Origin: Dryocola clanedunensis_A
GTDB lineage: Bacteria > Pseudomonadota > Gammaproteobacteria > Enterobacterales > Enterobacteriaceae
NCBI GenBank assembly: GCA_038405435.1
Contig: JBBYHZ010000007.1
DNA length: 64,000 bases
Strand: one strand, 5' to 3'
The position numbers and the translations under genes are program-made. Every line of letters begins with the position of its first letter. The first letter of the stretch is position 1. Below are positions 61,562-64,000 of this stretch, piece after piece. Below the pieces are notes generated by a model. It saw only the letters and a list, made by a program, of their open reading frames with translations, ran no database searches and was not told the DNA's origin.

Positions 61562-63309
61562 CAGGCGAAAGCTCCTTCAAGTCGTAGCAACGTAATCTGG
61601 CGCAGCTGTTCCAGCGCCTCGGCTTCTTCCTGCTGCGGGGAATTTTTCAGGCGACGCTGGAGCTCGGCAAGGATCTCTTCCCCGCTGCGGCCCTTAGCGC
61701 GAATCAGAAATACCCGCCCGAATTTCGCTTCGTACTCGGCGTTGCCCTGGGCAAGTGCCAGACTGAGGACGGTATTTTGTGGGTCCACGGCAGATTGTTC
61801 ACCACGGGAGAGCGTGGCCTCTTTACCGTTACCCTGCGCTCTTTCCCCAATACGTGGATGGGCAGAAAGAGCCAGCTCAAGATCCTGCCGATCCCAGCCT
61901 CCGGCCAGATCGGCCGCACGATCGAGCAGCTCGTTAAACGAGTCATAGGGTCTGCCTGCCACCACGCCATTCACCCATTCAGGAAGCGCAACGCACGGGG
62001 AAACCAGACGCTGTGCATCCTGCTCCTCTGCGTTGTTGAAATCTGTAAGCGGCGACTGGGCCTGCTGAATAACCGCATGGGTGTATGCCCGTACCGCCTG
62101 AGCGACGTCGGCCCGGGTGACCGATTCGGCCGGATGATGACTGATGCCCCGGTCGCAGCGCACAAACAGCATGCCCACCGGCCAGCGTTCGGCAATGGCG
62201 ATAGCGTCGTGTCCCGCCCCGCTCGGCAACGAGAGGCTGCGGCCCTGCACGGCGCTGACGGCGGCCCCGAGCTTCGCCTGTAGCTCTTCGTCACAGGGCG
62301 TGGCCGGAATGGAATAGTAAGTTTCGGCGCTGAATATCAGCCCACGGCGGGCAGCGATCTGCTCGCCTTCGCTTAATAACCGGCGGAGCAAATCGTCCAG
62401 ATTGCCGTCCTGCGGGCTGCGGATATCCAGCGTCAGATGCACTTCACCGGGGATGACGTTGACCGCCCCAGGCGCGCACTGTAGCGAACCGACGGTGGCT
62501 ACAAGATCCGGCCCCTGCTCACGCGTGGCCCGTTCGATGAGGGACATCCACTCGGCGGCTCCGGCCAGCGCATCTTTGCGAATCGACATCGGCACCGTGC
62601 CCGCGTGACCAGCCTCACCGGTAAATTGGCAGTTCAGCCGCCGCGCGCCGTTAATCGCGCTCACTACCCCAAGGGCAAGATCGTGCCGCTCGAGCACCGG
62701 GCCTTGTTCGATGTGTAGTTCCAGATAGGCGCTGAATGCATCCGGGCGGCGGGCTGCGTGCGCAATACGCGACGGGTCGAACCCCGCGTTGAGCAGCGCC
62801 TGCGCCACGCTGATGCCCGCAGCATCTTCGCAGGCCAGCCAGCTTTCCGGCCATGTCCCGGTCAACCCTTTACTGCCCAGCAGCGTGATGCCAAAACGCG
62901 TGCCTTCTTCATCGCCAAAGCCCACGATTTCTATCGCCTGCTCCAGCTGGATAGCGTTCTGATAAAGATAAGCGACGACTTCCAGCGCGCTCAGCACGCC
63001 GAGCATGCCGTCATAGCGCCCCGCATTGCGCACGGTGTCCAGATGCGAGCCAAGCAGCACGGCCTGCGCGCCCTCGCTCGCGCCTTCGTAGCGGCCGCAG
63101 ACGTTACCCACCGCGTCCTGCCAGGTGGTCATGCCAACCTGCTCCATCCAGCTGGCGACCAAATGGTTGGCGCGCAGATGTTCGGGTGACAGGTAGACGC
63201 GCGTCAGGCCGTCCGGCGTTTCGCTAAGCGCGGCCAGCATATCCGCCCGCTGTAGGATGCGCTGCGCCGCCGCCTCTGCCGCAGCGGGCGTCATGGCAAG
63301 TTTTACCAT
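61561..63309 (-). CDS. Fused allantoate amidohydrolase - OHCU decarboxylase
   Basis: A 582-residue protein with two complete enzyme domains. Residues 1-415 are an M20-family allantoate amidohydrolase (AllC/HpxK): metal ligands in GSHLDTV (His89, Asp91), YDGMLGVL, DEEGTRFG, AGHAGTVP, SGAGHDA and ISHHPAESV. Residues 421-582 are an OHCU decarboxylase (UraD/HpxQ): LTDFNNAE, HPRIGE (catalytic His484) and SRGEQSA. The link between them is only a few residues (QAQSP). OHCU decarboxylase forms allantoin; the amidohydrolase acts two steps later on allantoate. The start MVKLAMT at 63309 overlaps the aminotransferase stop (TGATG); an upstream frame to 63339 is not supported. Confidence 0.93.
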   Translation of the reverse strand: MVKLAMTPAAAEAAAQRILQRADMLAALSETPDGLTRVYLSPEHLRANHLVASWMEQVGMTTWQDAVGNVCGRYEGASEGAQAVLLGSHLDTVRNAGRYDGMLGVLSALEVVAYLYQNAIQLEQAIEIVGFGDEEGTRFGITLLGSKGLTGTWPESWLACEDAAGISVAQALLNAGFDPSRIAHAARRPDAFSAYLELHIEQGPVLERHDLALGVVSAINGARRLNCQFTGEAGHAGTVPMSIRKDALAGAAEWMSLIERATREQGPDLVATVGSLQCAPGAVNVIPGEVHLTLDIRSPQDGNLDDLLRRLLSEGEQIAARRGLIFSAETYYSIPATPCDEELQAKLGAAVSAVQGRSLSLPSGAGHDAIAIAERWPVGMLFVRCDRGISHHPAESVTRADVAQAVRAYTHAVIQQAQSPLTDFNNAEEQDAQRLVSPCVALPEWVNGVVAGRPYDSFNELLDRAADLAGGWDRQDLELALSAHPRIGERAQGNGKEATLSRGEQSAVDPQNTVLSLALAQGNAEYEAKFGRVFLIRAKGRSGEEILAELQRRLKNSPQQEEAEALEQLRQITLLRLEGAFA

Positions 63310-64000
63310 CAGCGGCTCCCCTGCGCGTAGATATCCCACGCCGCCTGCATCGCCGCGCCCTGGGTTGTTTTGAAACCGAGCCGGTTAAGCACCGCCTCCA
63401 GCGCGGTCAGCGTTTGCAGCACGCAGTCTTTACGGGCGTTGTAGCCCATGGTGCCGATGCGCCAGATCTTGCCCTGCAGTGGGCCGAAAGAGGTGCCGAT
63501 CTCAATATGGAAATCCTCCAGCAGCAGCTTGCGGACTTCCTCACCGTGTACGGCGGAGGGGATCACCACGCCCAGCACGTTATTCATTTTGTGTTTCAGG
63601 TCGCCGAAGGTTTCCAGCCCCATCCCCTGAATGCCCGCCACCATCGCTCTGCCGTGCAGCTCATGGCGGGCGATGCCGCGATCCAACCCTTCTTCGAGGA
63701 TCACCCGGGCGCACTCGCGGGCGGCAAACAGCATGCTGGTCGCTTCGGTGTGGTGGTTAAGACGCTCCGGGCCCCAGTAGTCCATCACCATGCCGAGATC
63801 GAAATAGTTGGAGTAGATCATCTCGTCTTCGCCATCTTCGTGCGCAGCGGTGCGGATCCCTTCCTCCACGCATTTGCGGCGGCGGATAACCTCTTCCATT
63901 TTCGGGCTGATAGTAACCGGCGAGCTGCCGGACGGGCCGCCGAGGCATTTTTGTAAGCCCGCTGAGACGGCGTCCAGGCCCCAGGCGTCCGTTTCCAGCG
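63309..64000 (-). CDS. Ureidoglycine/serine-type class V aminotransferase, 3' part
   Basis: The C-terminal part (about 230 residues) of a class V aminotransferase; the gene runs past the right edge. The PLP lysine is expected in AGLQKCLGGPSG, followed by YSNYFDLG, MVAGIQGMGLETFGD, and GYNARKDCVLQTLTALEA. The context fits HpxJ/PucG-type ureidoglycine-glyoxylate aminotransferase rather than a serine-pyruvate one, because allantoate and OHCU enzymes follow directly. It is the first visible gene of the operon; urate oxidase and allantoinase, if linked, lie further right. Confidence 0.88.
   Translation of the reverse strand, partial: LETDAWGLDAVSAGLQKCLGGPSGSSPVTISPKMEEVIRRRKCVEEGIRTAAHEDGEDEMIYSNYFDLGMVMDYWGPERLNHHTEATSMLFAARECARVILEEGLDRGIARHELHGRAMVAGIQGMGLETFGDLKHKMNNVLGVVIPSAVHGEEVRKLLLEDFHIEIGTSFGPLQGKIWRIGTMGYNARKDCVLQTLTALEAVLNRLGFKTTQGAAMQAAWDIYAQGSR

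Noticed and set aside
1..64000. CRISPR array, insertion sequence, integrase or rRNA
   Set aside because: No regularly spaced repeats, transposase motifs, integrase frame or rRNA sequence was seen. The repeats found are REP-type or CCCTCACCC-type intergenic elements.

Overview
The window is chromosomal DNA of a member of the Enterobacteriaceae. Gene content and order follow the Escherichia coli/Salmonella backbone closely (yaiI-proC-adrA-psiF-phoA-iraP...ddlA-yaiZ-yaiY-yaiW...sbmA...ampH; proA-proB-phoE-crl-frsA-gpt-pepD-dinB; dpaA-yafJ-gmhA-fadE-yafV). It also carries genes that E. coli K-12 lacks but Klebsiella/Enterobacter-like relatives have: a sodium-pumping NADH:quinone oxidoreductase (nqrA-F, nqrM) and a urate catabolism operon. 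I cannot name the species. Gene assignments rest on comparing the translations with remembered family sequences and motifs; no database search was run.

Layout. 1-10.6 kb: the 3' end of a DUF2076 gene, a small membrane-protein/yaiI operon, proC, the phosphate-starvation genes phoA-psiF with a clear Pho box, the diguanylate cyclase adrA, the anti-adaptor iraP, then two non-E. coli genes (an MdtG-like MFS pump and an extensin-domain protein) before ddlA, yaiZ and yaiY. 10.6-20 kb: yaiW and sbmA, neighbours in E. coli, are separated here by a MarR-EmrA-EmrB efflux cassette with a perfect inverted-repeat operator; then an isochorismatase-like hydrolase, an LpxP-like acyltransferase, a small secreted protein and ampH. 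20-25 kb: a LacI regulator divergent from a lactose/cellobiose-class PTS (IIB, IIC, IIA) and a LamB-type porin. 25-36 kb: a DUF445 protein, a YncE-like lipoprotein, the periplasmic aldehyde oxidoreductase paoABC, a haloperoxidase-like hydrolase, an uncharacterised membrane protein, a CynT-like carbonic anhydrase and a YdhS-like flavoprotein.

36.1-38.3 kb is an AT-rich island next to proA. It holds the RnlA/RnlB toxin-antitoxin pair (the RNase LS system known for anti-T4 activity) and, upstream, a structured element that resembles the C4 antisense RNA of P1/P4-type immunity regions. The tRNA-Thr gene (thrW) that follows proA in E. coli was not seen.

38.3-64 kb returns to backbone: proline synthesis (proBA), phoE with a Pho box, crl, frsA, gpt, pepD, dinB with a LexA box, the nqr operon (lacking an adjacent apbE), dpaA, yafJ, gmhA, fadE with a FadR box and yafV. 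The right end is a translationally coupled purine-degradation operon, read leftwards: a ureidoglycine/serine-type aminotransferase (cut by the window edge), a fused allantoate amidohydrolase/OHCU decarboxylase, hydroxyisourate hydrolase and a urate/xanthine permease. REP-type palindromes and a second dispersed GC-rich repeat occupy many intergenic gaps. The most notable items are the RnlAB/C4-like island, the AllC-UraD fusion, the MarR-EmrAB insertion and the two maturation partners (ApbE, PaoD) missing beside their client operons.
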